Of a DNA stretch of 64,000 nt, positions 7,431-14,306 are shown piece after piece. The translations under genes were made by a program, and so were the position numbers. Within the stretch, counting starts at the first letter, position 1, and every line of letters begins with the position of its first letter. Source of the DNA: Acidimicrobiia bacterium (GTDB lineage: Bacteria; Actinomycetota; Acidimicrobiia; Acidimicrobiales; Acidimicrobilacustridaceae); assembly GCA_020832495.1 (NCBI GenBank), contig JAFIEP010000023.1:32803-96802 (forward strand), written 5' to 3'. The notes beneath the pieces are model-generated. The model was given only the letters and a program-made list of their open reading frames with translations, was not told where the DNA came from and ran no database searches.

Positions 7431-8939
7431 TCAGGAGGCGGGCCCCTCGGACTCGCGTGCGGCCGGCTCGGCTGGAGCTGGCTCGGGTGTGGCCTGTTCG
7501 GCCGGAGCCGGCTGAGCGACACCCCGGTCGTCGAGGGTCTGCTCGCCAGCGTCTGATGGCGTGCTGGCCGCTGGTGGCGCACTCGAAGCTGGTGCAGCCG
7601 GGACCGGCGGCGGAGGGGGCACCGGAGCGGGCCGCGGGGGGCCGCCGGTTGGGGTGCTGGCGGCAGGCGCCAACCCGAAGGCGGCAGCCACCTTGGGCGT
7701 GCGCTCGGCCAGCGAGCGGACCGTGGTCAGCAGCTTGTCCGACGGCTTCGGCGGCACTGACTCCGGCGCCACCTGGGCACGGACCGGCGAGTGGGCCAAG
7801 GCGTCGAGCACGGTGCCGAACCGGTCGTCGGTGATGTCGGCGGTGAGGGACTCGGCGGTGGCCGCTGCCAGTCGGTTGCCGAGGTCGGGCGGGAAGGGCA
7901 TGCCGGCCTTGGGTGGCCGCGACGACTCGCGCAGGGCACGGACGACCCGGCCCTCGTCGAGCAGTTCCACCACCTCGGCCAACCACTTGTCGTGCTCGGC
8001 TGCCACGCGTTCTGCCAGTGCCTGACGCAGTGACGCCGCCAGCTCGCGGGTCTCCTCGTCGCGGGTGTTGCTCTCAGCGGCCACCACCACCGACCGGAGG
8101 TCGCGCAGGTCGACGGTGGCCATCTGCGCCAGGGCGGCGTCGGCCTTGTCGCGCCACTCGGCGGCTTTGAGGTGGGGGAGGAGTTGTTCGGCCAGCGCCA
8201 GGATGGGCTCGGCAGGCACCGGCGGGCGACCGTCGGCCTTGGCCTGGGTGTTCTGCTCGTCGAGGGCGGAACGCACGGCAGGGATACCGCCCCTGAGCAG
8301 AGCATCGGCGATGGGCTGCTGCTCGGGTGCGAGCGAGTCCAGCAACGCTTGGCGATGGACCCGCTTGGCCTTCAGCCGCTTCGGCTTGGGCTTCGATGGT
8401 GGTGGCGGCCGGTTGTCCCGGCGATCCCCACTGGAGCGTTCGCGTCCGCGCTCGCCGTCACGGCCGCCCTGGCGGCGACGTCCGTCGCCTCGGCCGCGGT
8501 CTCCGCGACCACCGCCGTCACGTCCGTCGCGACCTCCGCGGTCGTCGCGGCCACCGCGGTCGCCTCGATCCCCACGGGGACCTCGGTCACGGGACCGGCC
8601 GCCACGACGCTCGCCGTCACGACCGCCGTCGCGTCCACGGCCGCCGCGCTTGGGAGCCAGTTGGGTGGTGACGGCCGGTTCGTCCTTGCCGGTGCCGAGG
8701 ATCTCGAGGCGGCCGTCCTCGAGCGGGCGGCTCTTGCCCTTGGGGGGCAGGACGGAGTTCACCACGATGCCGTCCATTTCGACGTCGACGTCGACGCGCA
8801 CCACGTCGCCCACGGACGCGCCGTCGGGCAACAGGTGGCCGTCGAGGACGCCCTTCGGTTGGCGGGCGCCCGCGGCACGCCAGGTCCAGGTGCCGTCATC
8901 GCGGCTGCTCGTGAGTTCTACGTCGATACGGTTCGACAT
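7431..8939 (-). CDS. RG/RGG-repeat protein with N-terminal beta domain, unknown function
   Basis: A 502-residue protein. Residues 1-90 look like a small beta-barrel (VGDVVRVDVDVEMDGIVVNSV), resembling an OB-type or TRAM-type nucleic-acid domain. Residues 98-176 are almost entirely Arg, Gly and Asp in RGG/RGD/DRGG repeats. A KPKPKRLKAKRVHRQALL basic stretch leads to a helical region of about 220 residues (190-415), then a Pro/Ala/Glu-rich tail to the end. RGG tracts commonly bind RNA and can drive condensate formation, so an RNA-related role is a reasonable inference. TAGGTT lies 9 nt before the ATG. I do not recognise a named family. Confidence 0.7.
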   Translation of the reverse strand: MSNRIDVELTSSRDDGTWTWRAAGARQPKGVLDGHLLPDGASVGDVVRVDVDVEMDGIVVNSVLPPKGKSRPLEDGRLEILGTGKDEPAVTTQLAPKRGGRGRDGGRDGERRGGRSRDRGPRGDRGDRGGRDDRGGRDGRDGGGRGDRGRGDGRRRQGGRDGERGRERSSGDRRDNRPPPPSKPKPKRLKAKRVHRQALLDSLAPEQQPIADALLRGGIPAVRSALDEQNTQAKADGRPPVPAEPILALAEQLLPHLKAAEWRDKADAALAQMATVDLRDLRSVVVAAESNTRDEETRELAASLRQALAERVAAEHDKWLAEVVELLDEGRVVRALRESSRPPKAGMPFPPDLGNRLAAATAESLTADITDDRFGTVLDALAHSPVRAQVAPESVPPKPSDKLLTTVRSLAERTPKVAAAFGLAPAASTPTGGPPRPAPVPPPPPVPAAPASSAPPAASTPSDAGEQTLDDRGVAQPAPAEQATPEPAPAEPAARESEGPAS

Positions 8940-9014
8940 CGGACGGACAACCTACCGGCTGCCGTCGCGGCGGGCGAACTACGACCCGGCGCGGCGCGAC
9001 GTCGTCGGCTGCGC

Positions 9015-9437
9015 TCAGACGTCGAGCGGGTTGGCGACGTGCAATCCACGACGCTCCGCCGCAGCGCACAGCGCAGCGTCCGAGCTCGTCACCACGTTCG
9101 CCTCGATGGAGAGGGCTGCGGCCAGGTGCACCGCGTCATAGCCACGCAGCGCCTCGGATTCGGCCAGGTCCGCCGCCTCGGCGATCAAGGTGTCGGTGAC
9201 GGCGACGAAGGTGACCTCCTCGAGCAGGTCACCGAGTTCCGACGTGGCTGCCCGGAGCTCCCCAGCGGTGAGTCGGCCGCCGCGCTGGGCCGCGGCGAGC
9301 GCGGCTCTGGCCTCGACGACGGCGGTCGCCGCGCACGCCAGAACGTCAGCGGCGTTCCAGATGGCGTCGGCCGCGTCGGAGCCGTCCTCGGCGAGCAGGC
9401 GCTTGAGGAGCGTCGAGGTGTCGACGTAGGTGATCAA
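9015..9437 (-). CDS. PIN-domain toxin (VapC-like ribonuclease)
   Basis: A 140-residue PIN-domain protein. The acidic metal-binding residues are visible as YVDTSTLLK (Asp6), VVEARAAL (Glu near 42), YDAVHLAAAL (Asp near 100) and SSDAAL (Asp near 118). VapC toxins cleave tRNA or rRNA when free of antitoxin. It begins with a TTG that overlaps the antitoxin stop in TTGA, so translation of the two is coupled. The start codon is rare but no other in-frame start fits as well. Confidence 0.85.
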   Translation of the reverse strand: MITYVDTSTLLKRLLAEDGSDAADAIWNAADVLACAATAVVEARAALAAAQRGGRLTAGELRAATSELGDLLEEVTFVAVTDTLIAEAADLAESEALRGYDAVHLAAALSIEANVVTSSDAALCAAAERRGLHVANPLDV

Positions 9438-9715
9438 CGGCGCTGTTCGGCGACGAGATCGCTGACCGACCCTCTGGGCGTGATGCGCTGCTTCGGGGGG
9501 CGACGGGTGACTCGCTTCGCGGGGCGCACGACGCCAGCGGCCACCAGCTCAGCGAGGCGGTCCGTGGAGTGGTCGAGCGCCGACAGTCGAGCCACCGGCT
9601 TGCCGCGGTCGGTGACGATGACCTCCTCGCCCGCTCGGACCCGCTCCAGGTAGCGGCTGAGATTGTTCTTGAGGTCTCGCACCCCGACTTCCACGCGAGG
9701 TGTAGCTACTGCCAT
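9434..9715 (-). CDS. Phd/YefM-type antitoxin (VapB-like)
   Basis: A 93-residue antitoxin. Its N-terminal half EVGVRDLKNNLSRYLERV and GEEVIVTDRGKPVARL is the typical Phd/YefM DNA-binding fold, and the basic C-terminal tail would wrap the toxin. It is first in a two-gene module with the PIN toxin, overlapping it by four bases. The ATG at 9715 has TACAGT 6 nt upstream, so the module is probably transcribed leaderless. The divergent carotenoid oxygenase gene shares the 90-bp intergenic region. Confidence 0.87.
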   Translation of the reverse strand: MAVATPRVEVGVRDLKNNLSRYLERVRAGEEVIVTDRGKPVARLSALDHSTDRLAELVAAGVVRPAKRVTRRPPKQRITPRGSVSDLVAEQRR

Positions 9716-9721
9716 TGCCTC

Positions 9722-9727
9722 ACTGTA
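9722..9727 (-). promoter_or_regulatory. -10 box of the vapBC-like module (leaderless)
   Basis: TACAGT on the minus strand ends 6 nt before the antitoxin ATG at 9715. Confidence 0.5.
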
Positions 9728-9804
9728 GCCACTTCAACGCACCGGCAGCGGCCGGTGAACGCCGTACAGGCCGTGCTACCGTGCTCGCTCGAAGGGGGAT
9801 GTCG

Positions 9805-11346
9805 ATGTCCGAGAAGCGCCGTCCGTTGCATCCGCTCGCCGCCGAGGCGGTGTGGGAACGTCGGCGGCTGCTGCGCGCCGGGGGCATCCTGGCCGCAGTG
9901 GCCGGCACCGGGGGAGTGGGAGCCCTGCTGGCTGCCTGCTCGTCGGACGACGCCTCACAGCGAGCGGCCACGACCACCACGTCGGTGCCACCGGTTCCCA
10001 CCACGCTGCCGGGTGACCCCGACGAGCCCTGGTTCCGACGCGGCAACTTCGCTCCAGTGTTCGACGAGGTGGATGCCTTCGACCTCGAGGTGGAGGGTGC
10101 ACTGCCGCCCGAGCTCACCGGGCTGTTCGTCCGCAACGGATCGAACGCCGCGGGGGAGCCGTCGCCCCACTGGTTCCTCGGTGACGGCATGCTCCACGGC
10201 GTGCGGCTCGAGGAAGGCCGGGCGGTGTCGTACCGCAACCGCTGGGTGCGCACACCGCTGATGGAAGCCGGCGTCGGGTTGACCGGCGACGGCCCGCCGG
10301 GCGGGGAGCGCAGCCAGAGCAACGTGAGCGTGGTGCACCACGGCGGCAAGCTGCTGAGCCTCGGCGAGATCGGCTTCCCCTACGAGGTCGACGTGGCCGA
10401 CCTGTCGACGGTCGGGCCGTTCGACTACGGCGGCGCGCTCACCACGTCGGCCACCGCCCACCCGAAGATCGATCCGGACACCGGCCACCTGCACTTCTTC
10501 GGCTACGGGTTCGTGCCGCCGTACCTCACCTACCACGAGGCGGATGCCGACGGCACCCTGTTGCGCTCCACGGTCATCCCCACCGAGGCGTCGGCCATGA
10601 TCCACGACTTCGCTGTCACCGATCAGGAGGCCATCTTCTGGGAACTGCCGGTGCTGTTCGACCTCGACGTGGCCATCGCAGGCGGCGGCATGCCCTTCTC
10701 GTGGCAACCGGACTACGGCGGCCGCATCGGCATCCTGCCCTTCGGCGCCGAGGGCGAGGACATCCGCTGGGTTGAGATCGACCCCTGCTATGTGTTCCAC
10801 GGCATCAACGCCCACCGCAACGGCGACGACGTGGTGCTCGACGTGTGCCGCATGGACTCGATGTTCGACGACAGCAGCGCCCCCAACGCCAGCGCACTGC
10901 ACCGCTGGACGGTGGACACCTCGGGCGAGCAACTGAGCTTCACCGACGAACGACTCGACGAGAACGACCTGGATCTGCCCACCGTGGATCGCCGCTTCAC
11001 CGGCCGTCCCACCCGCCACGCCTGGATGGCCACGTTCGACCGTGACCCCGAGATCGAGTTCACCGGGGTGGCCGGCTGGGACTCCCGAACCGGCGAGATC
11101 GACCGGTGGCGACCGGCGCCGGCGCTACGACCCGGCGAGCCCGTGCTGGCGCCAGCAGGGCCAGGGGAGGGGGAGGGGTGGCTGCTCACCTTCGCCCACG
11201 ACGAGGCCACCGGCAACGGTGTGCTGGTGGTGCTCGACGCCCTCGACGTGGCTGCCGGGCCGGTGGCCACCGTGCACCTGCCGGCACGGGTGCCGTACGG
11301 CTTCCACGGCTGGTGGGTGCCCGACGACCCGTCGGCCACCGCCTGA
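9805..11346 (+). CDS. Carotenoid oxygenase family protein, exported lipoprotein
   Basis: A 513-residue protein of the carotenoid cleavage dioxygenase (RPE65/lignostilbene) family. The four iron-ligand histidine regions are present: HPKIDPDTGHLHFFGYG, MIHDFAVTD, FHGINAHRNGDD and YGFHGWWV. Unusually, the N-terminus has twin-arginine-like ERRRLLRAG, a hydrophobic run and a lipobox LLAACSS near residue 46, so it should be exported and lipid-anchored. Substrates could be carotenoids, apocarotenoids or stilbenes. GAAGGGGG at 9791-9798 is a ribosome binding site best spaced for the ATG at 9805; ATG 9799 is an alternative. TACCGT at 9777 is a likely -10 box. Confidence 0.87.
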   Translation: MSEKRRPLHPLAAEAVWERRRLLRAGGILAAVAGTGGVGALLAACSSDDASQRAATTTTSVPPVPTTLPGDPDEPWFRRGNFAPVFDEVDAFDLEVEGALPPELTGLFVRNGSNAAGEPSPHWFLGDGMLHGVRLEEGRAVSYRNRWVRTPLMEAGVGLTGDGPPGGERSQSNVSVVHHGGKLLSLGEIGFPYEVDVADLSTVGPFDYGGALTTSATAHPKIDPDTGHLHFFGYGFVPPYLTYHEADADGTLLRSTVIPTEASAMIHDFAVTDQEAIFWELPVLFDLDVAIAGGGMPFSWQPDYGGRIGILPFGAEGEDIRWVEIDPCYVFHGINAHRNGDDVVLDVCRMDSMFDDSSAPNASALHRWTVDTSGEQLSFTDERLDENDLDLPTVDRRFTGRPTRHAWMATFDRDPEIEFTGVAGWDSRTGEIDRWRPAPALRPGEPVLAPAGPGEGEGWLLTFAHDEATGNGVLVVLDALDVAAGPVATVHLPARVPYGFHGWWVPDDPSATA

Positions 11347-11384
11347 GGGACGAACGCGTCCGCCCGGCGGGGTCGGGGCCCGCC

Positions 11385-11981
11385 TCAGCTCGGGACCGAG
11401 TCGAGCATGGCCTGGAGTTCCTCGACGCTGGCCAACCCGTTGGTGCGGTCCACCCAGGATCCGTCGGGTGCCACCATGATGACCACCGGTTGACTACGCA
11501 CCCCGAAGTGGCGCCACGAGGCACCGTTGTCCTCCCACACGAGCGGGAAGGAGACGCCGACATCCTCGGCGAAGCGCTCGGCGTAGTCGGGGTCGTTGCG
11601 GGTGCCCAGCCCGACGACCTCGACCCGGCCGACATTCGCCTCGGCGAACTCGTTCACCGCCGGTGCCAAGGTCCGGCAGGTGGCGCAGTCCGGTGCCCAG
11701 AACCAGGCCAGGATCGGCAGGTCGCTTCCGTTGAGATCGGCCAGGCTCGATTGGCTACCCGTGCCCACCTCGGTGACCGCCACGTCGGGAAAGCCCGACG
11801 AGGTCGAACCAGTGACCGGAGCGGCCCCGGCCTCGGTGGTCGGGTCGTCGGACCCGCAGGCCGCCATCACCAGCGCCATGGTGGCGACGAGAGCCACCGC
11901 GAGTAGCCGGCCGGTTCGCCGTGCTGGCCGGGCCACCGGCGAGGTGTCACCATCGGCGTGTGAGACATGCGCTGCTGCCAT
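11385..11981 (-). CDS. Thioredoxin/TlpA-like lipoprotein
   Basis: A 198-residue exported redox protein. Residues 26-42 form a signal peptide ending in the lipobox MAACG, so it is anchored outside the membrane. The thioredoxin fold carries WAPDCATCR, a CxxC active site with Asp-Cys-Ala-Thr-Cys, and QPVVIMVAPDG gives the cis-Pro side. Such proteins reduce disulfides or service cytochrome and copper proteins. It is convergent with the carotenoid oxygenase gene. TAGCGT 6 nt upstream of the ATG suggests a leaderless transcript. Confidence 0.87.
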   Translation of the reverse strand: MAAAHVSHADGDTSPVARPARRTGRLLAVALVATMALVMAACGSDDPTTEAGAAPVTGSTSSGFPDVAVTEVGTGSQSSLADLNGSDLPILAWFWAPDCATCRTLAPAVNEFAEANVGRVEVVGLGTRNDPDYAERFAEDVGVSFPLVWEDNGASWRHFGVRSQPVVIMVAPDGSWVDRTNGLASVEELQAMLDSVPS

Positions 11982-11987
11982 CGCCTC

Positions 11988-11993
11988 ACGCTA
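11988..11993 (-). promoter_or_regulatory. -10 box of the TlpA-like gene (leaderless)
   Basis: TAGCGT on the minus strand ends 6 nt before the ATG at 11981. Confidence 0.5.
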
Positions 11994-12136
11994 CCGGAGC
12001 GCCGGGGTACTGCCGGGTTCAGGCGGGCGGGGAGGCCTGGATGGCACCAGTCCTCGACGCCGTCTCGACCACGCTGTTGGCGGCAACTGCGGATGCCAGG
12101 TGAGTGACCGTGCCAGTCATCGCGATTGGAGGCACA

Positions 12137-12346
12137 ATGGTCCTCGTGAGCACCATCGGCGAAGAACTGCTCGAGGAACGTCGCCGTCGTCGGCGTGCTG
12201 GCGATCCGCGCCTCAGCGAAGAGGATCGAGAGATCCTTCGGCGGGTCACCCGCGGCGACTTGGCCGAGGACTTCCAGGCCGCCCTCGACGCAGACGCGGC
12301 TGCGGATCCCCTTCTCGGGGCCATTTCGGGCCCAGAGACACTCTGA
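12137..12346 (+). CDS. Small charged protein of unknown function
   Basis: A 69-residue, highly charged helical protein containing EELLEERRRRRRAGD, SEEDREILRRVTRG and an alanine-rich end. No family is recognised; the length and charge pattern resemble small regulators or antitoxins, but that is only an impression. GGAGG at 12128-12132 supports the ATG at 12137. Alternatively CACAAT at 12133-12138 could be a -10 box for a leaderless start at GTG 12146, which would shorten it to 66 residues. It lies at the left edge of an accessory-looking region. Confidence 0.5.
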   Translation: MVLVSTIGEELLEERRRRRRAGDPRLSEEDREILRRVTRGDLAEDFQAALDADAAADPLLGAISGPETL

Positions 12347-12594
12347 ACCGACGCAGGGATTTGAGCGGTGTTGGTTGTTGACGAATACCACGTCGCTGAA
12401 CCCCGATGAGATGTACGTCAGGCGATCCCGGAACGAGGTGGGGCCTGTCGTGTTCATCCAGGAGGTATCCGCCGAGTGATGAACAAACCGCCGAGAATGC
12501 CCGTTATGTAAAGTAACGAGGAGCGGCCCGAGGCTGGTCGGAATGGGCCCGACGGCACCCCCTTGCGCGGGATCGACCCTGCTCGCAGCAGGTC
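12347..12594. other. Intergenic stretch with lower GC, no gene recognised
   Basis: About 250 bp with visibly more A and T than the surroundings. It contains AGGAGG near 12461 followed by only a ten-codon frame (ATG about 12479) and a short inverted repeat CGTTA/TAACG near 12504-12520. I see no protein or RNA gene. The composition is compatible with foreign or decayed DNA. Confidence 0.4.
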
Positions 12595-12978
12595 TCAGCG
12601 GGCCATCGACTCGTGCCACCCCGCTGCTGCTGGCCGGGCGTTCACCAGCAGCCAGTCGAGCATACGCCGGAGCTCTGTGGGATCGTCTCCTGCGGTGGCC
12701 AAGTCCTCCTCGGTGTCCTCAATGGCCGCCTCGAGGCAGTACAGCCGCCCGGCCAGTTCCTCGAGCTGTGACCGGCGCACCACCACGTCGCCCTCGCCGA
12801 GGCCGTGCCGCTCGGCATCCCTGCGTGCCACGTAAGCCTGCTGGCGGCAGCCCTGCCGGCAGTAGCGCCGGGGCCGTCCGGTGGCCTGCCGGTCCGGCAA
12901 GGGCCGCGCACACCAGGCGCACCGTGGCTGCGACCGGAGAAGCTCAACCACGTCCCAGAACCCCCGCCCCTTCCACAC
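12595..12978 (-). CDS. Zinc-finger-like protein of unknown function
   Basis: A 127-residue protein. Near residue 20 it has CAWCARPLPDRQATGRPRRY followed by CRQGCRQQAYVARRDAE, a C-x2-C...C-x3-C treble-clef or zinc-ribbon pattern seen in small actinobacterial proteins that recognise nucleic acid. The rest (70-127) is helical and acidic (LEAAIEDTEEDLATAGDD). The start is uncertain: GTG 12978 or GTG 12951, the latter with an AAGGGG ribosome binding site upstream. A perfect 20-bp palindrome lies 6 bp before the first of these. A DNA-binding role with autoregulation is plausible but unproved. Confidence 0.6.
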   Translation of the reverse strand: MWKGRGFWDVVELLRSQPRCAWCARPLPDRQATGRPRRYCRQGCRQQAYVARRDAERHGLGEGDVVVRRSQLEELAGRLYCLEAAIEDTEEDLATAGDDPTELRRMLDWLLVNARPAAAGWHESMAR

Positions 12979-12984
12979 CCGCTT

Positions 12985-13004
12985 GTTTCGTCACGTGACG
13001 AAAC
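12985..13004. promoter_or_regulatory. Perfect 20-bp palindrome upstream of the zinc-finger gene
   Basis: GTTTCGTCACGTGACGAAAC is an uninterrupted 20-bp palindrome placed 6 bp before the zinc-finger gene start. It has the symmetry expected for a dimeric regulator site and overlaps where promoter or start signals should lie. Confidence 0.6.
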
Positions 13005-13177
13005 GCTAGAGGGGCGAACAGGCCTGTGGGTGGATCCGTCGGTTCGGTCGTTGTTGCCGCACCGGCTGATCGCAGTGCCTGGCGTCGTTTCCGGCAGCGT
13101 GATCGCTGTCCCCGATCGGCCTTTGGTGACGCGCTGGTGGACCCGGTCCAACGGCGTTGTGGGCTATCGGAAACCGC

Positions 13178-13453
13178 TCAGGACGTGGTGAGTCGTTCGA
13201 AGCGTTGGCGGGCGCCTTGGCGGGTCATGCCGAGCTGCGCACCAATGACTCCCCAGGAGGCACCGTCTCGGTGCGCGCGCAACGCCGCGGCTTCGATCCG
13301 GCTTTCGGCTTCGCGTCGCGCCGCGACAGCGGCACGAAGTTCAGCCAGCGCATCGGAACCGATCACGACATAGTCATCTGCGGCGTCGAACTCGTCCACG
13401 ATGGCCGCTGCTTCAGCGTCGGACAGTTCCCGGGGGTGCTTGGTGGTCTTCAT
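13178..13453 (-). CDS. HTH antitoxin-like protein
   Basis: A 91-residue protein with an acidic N-terminal half (LSDAEAAAIVDEFDAADDY) and a C-terminal helix-turn-helix, seen as GASWGVIGAQLGMTRQGARQRFERL. It starts with ATG overlapping the preceding gene by four bases (ATGA), so it is the second gene of a two-gene unit. Toxin-first modules with an HTH partner are known among type II toxin-antitoxin systems, and this pair fits that layout. It probably binds the palindrome at 13705-13726. The family name is not known to me. Confidence 0.65.
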   Translation of the reverse strand: MKTTKHPRELSDAEAAAIVDEFDAADDYVVIGSDALAELRAAVAARREAESRIEAAALRAHRDGASWGVIGAQLGMTRQGARQRFERLTTS

Positions 13454-13704
13454 GACTGGCCACCTCCTGGCAGGTCGAGCATGGTCAAGTACTTGCTACG
13501 GGCAGTCATGGCGTGGATCACATAATCCTGGTCGTCAGTCTCGATCACGCCAACCTCGAGGAGGCGGGCCGTTGGGTCCGGTCCGATCAGCATCGTGAAG
13601 TCCGGTTGCTCGGGTCGGGTGATGGCTGCGACGGCGTTGTCGATGGCATGGCGGATGTCGTCGTCGGAGATACCGTGCTTGCGAGCGCTCGGCCGAATCT
13701 CCAC
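13450..13704 (-). CDS. Putative toxin partner of the HTH antitoxin
   Basis: An 84-residue protein beginning EIRPSARKHGISDDDIRHAI and containing DPTARLLEVGVI and YVIHAMTARSKYL. The pattern of a short helix-rich start, a central strand pair and the HAM-x-ARxKY end is typical of small toxin-like proteins related in layout to BrnT/RelE-fold toxins. I know it only as a conserved hypothetical type. The frame is open to 13740, but GTG 13704 is chosen because a strong promoter places the transcription start exactly there. Four-base overlap with the HTH gene implies coupled translation. Confidence 0.6.
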   Translation of the reverse strand: MEIRPSARKHGISDDDIRHAIDNAVAAITRPEQPDFTMLIGPDPTARLLEVGVIETDDQDYVIHAMTARSKYLTMLDLPGGGQS

Positions 13705-13740
13705 TGCGACAACACTAGTTGTCGCAGGTCCAGTTGACAA
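13705..13740 (-). promoter_or_regulatory. Leaderless promoter with operator for the toxin-antitoxin-like pair
   Basis: On the minus strand TTGTCA (13740-13735), a 17-bp spacer and TAGTGT (13717-13712) form a good promoter, and 7 nt later lies GTG 13704. An inverted repeat with 9-bp arms TGCGACAAC and GTTGTCGCA around 4 bp (13705-13726) covers the -10 box. A repressor bound there would block transcription. Confidence 0.65.
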
Positions 13741-13761
13741 TCAGGGATTCATGGGTCGTCA

Positions 13762-14121
13762 TCACTCGGATTGCCACGTCTCCTGCCACCGGGCCGTCAC
13801 CTGGGTTCCGTCCACCACCGGTTCGCCATCTGACGCCGAGACGACACCAGATCCGAGGCTGATGACGATGTCGGCGAGCTCGGCACTGATGTCATCGGGA
13901 AAGGGCACCTCGAACGAAGACGTCGAACCGGCGGGGCGGCCGGGGCACGGCTCGACGACCGTCGCTGCAGGGTTGTTCATCGGCGCCAGGAAGATCGTCA
14001 CCCATTCACCCGGTACGACTGCCACCGGAACGAGGTGCTGCTGGGCGTCGACCTGGTCCCAAGGCCAGACCAGGTAGCACTCCTCGCTGGTCTCGAACGC
14101 CAGGCCCAGCGACTCCTCCAC
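13762..14121 (-). pseudogene. Fragment of an uncharacterised gene
   Basis: A frame of about 119 codons from GTG 14121 encodes a plausible beta-rich segment (ECYLVWPWDQVD, VPGEWVTIFLAPM, DDISAELADIVISLGSG). It has no ribosome binding site or clear promoter. Just upstream, other frames show protein-like runs such as VEPYNEYEMAYTP that would need a frameshift to join. I read it as the end of a decayed or frameshifted exported protein downstream of the SLH gene. It could instead be a genuine small gene. No family recognised. Confidence 0.3.
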
Positions 14122-14306
14122 GGGGCCGCTGCGGGAGTGTACGCCATCTCGTATTCGTTGTATGGCTCGACCAGGGGCGAATCGATGCCCGCGAGGTGAC
14201 GGCTGATGGACTACGCGTGCACCCGCCATGCACTTGCTGCACGACCTGCTCGAGAGTGGAGCCGGGTGCAGCGGCCGGTGGGTCAGCCGCCGCACCCGCC
14301 ACGGTC
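14122..14306. other. Spacer with degenerate coding traces
   Basis: About 185 bp between the SLH gene stop and the fragment. Codon-like traces appear in more than one minus-strand frame, interrupted by stops. I see no intact gene, promoter or terminator. Confidence 0.3.

Noticed and set aside
11867..12619. 250-codon minus-strand frame
   Set aside because: No ribosome binding site or recognisable domain, and it overlaps two better supported genes.
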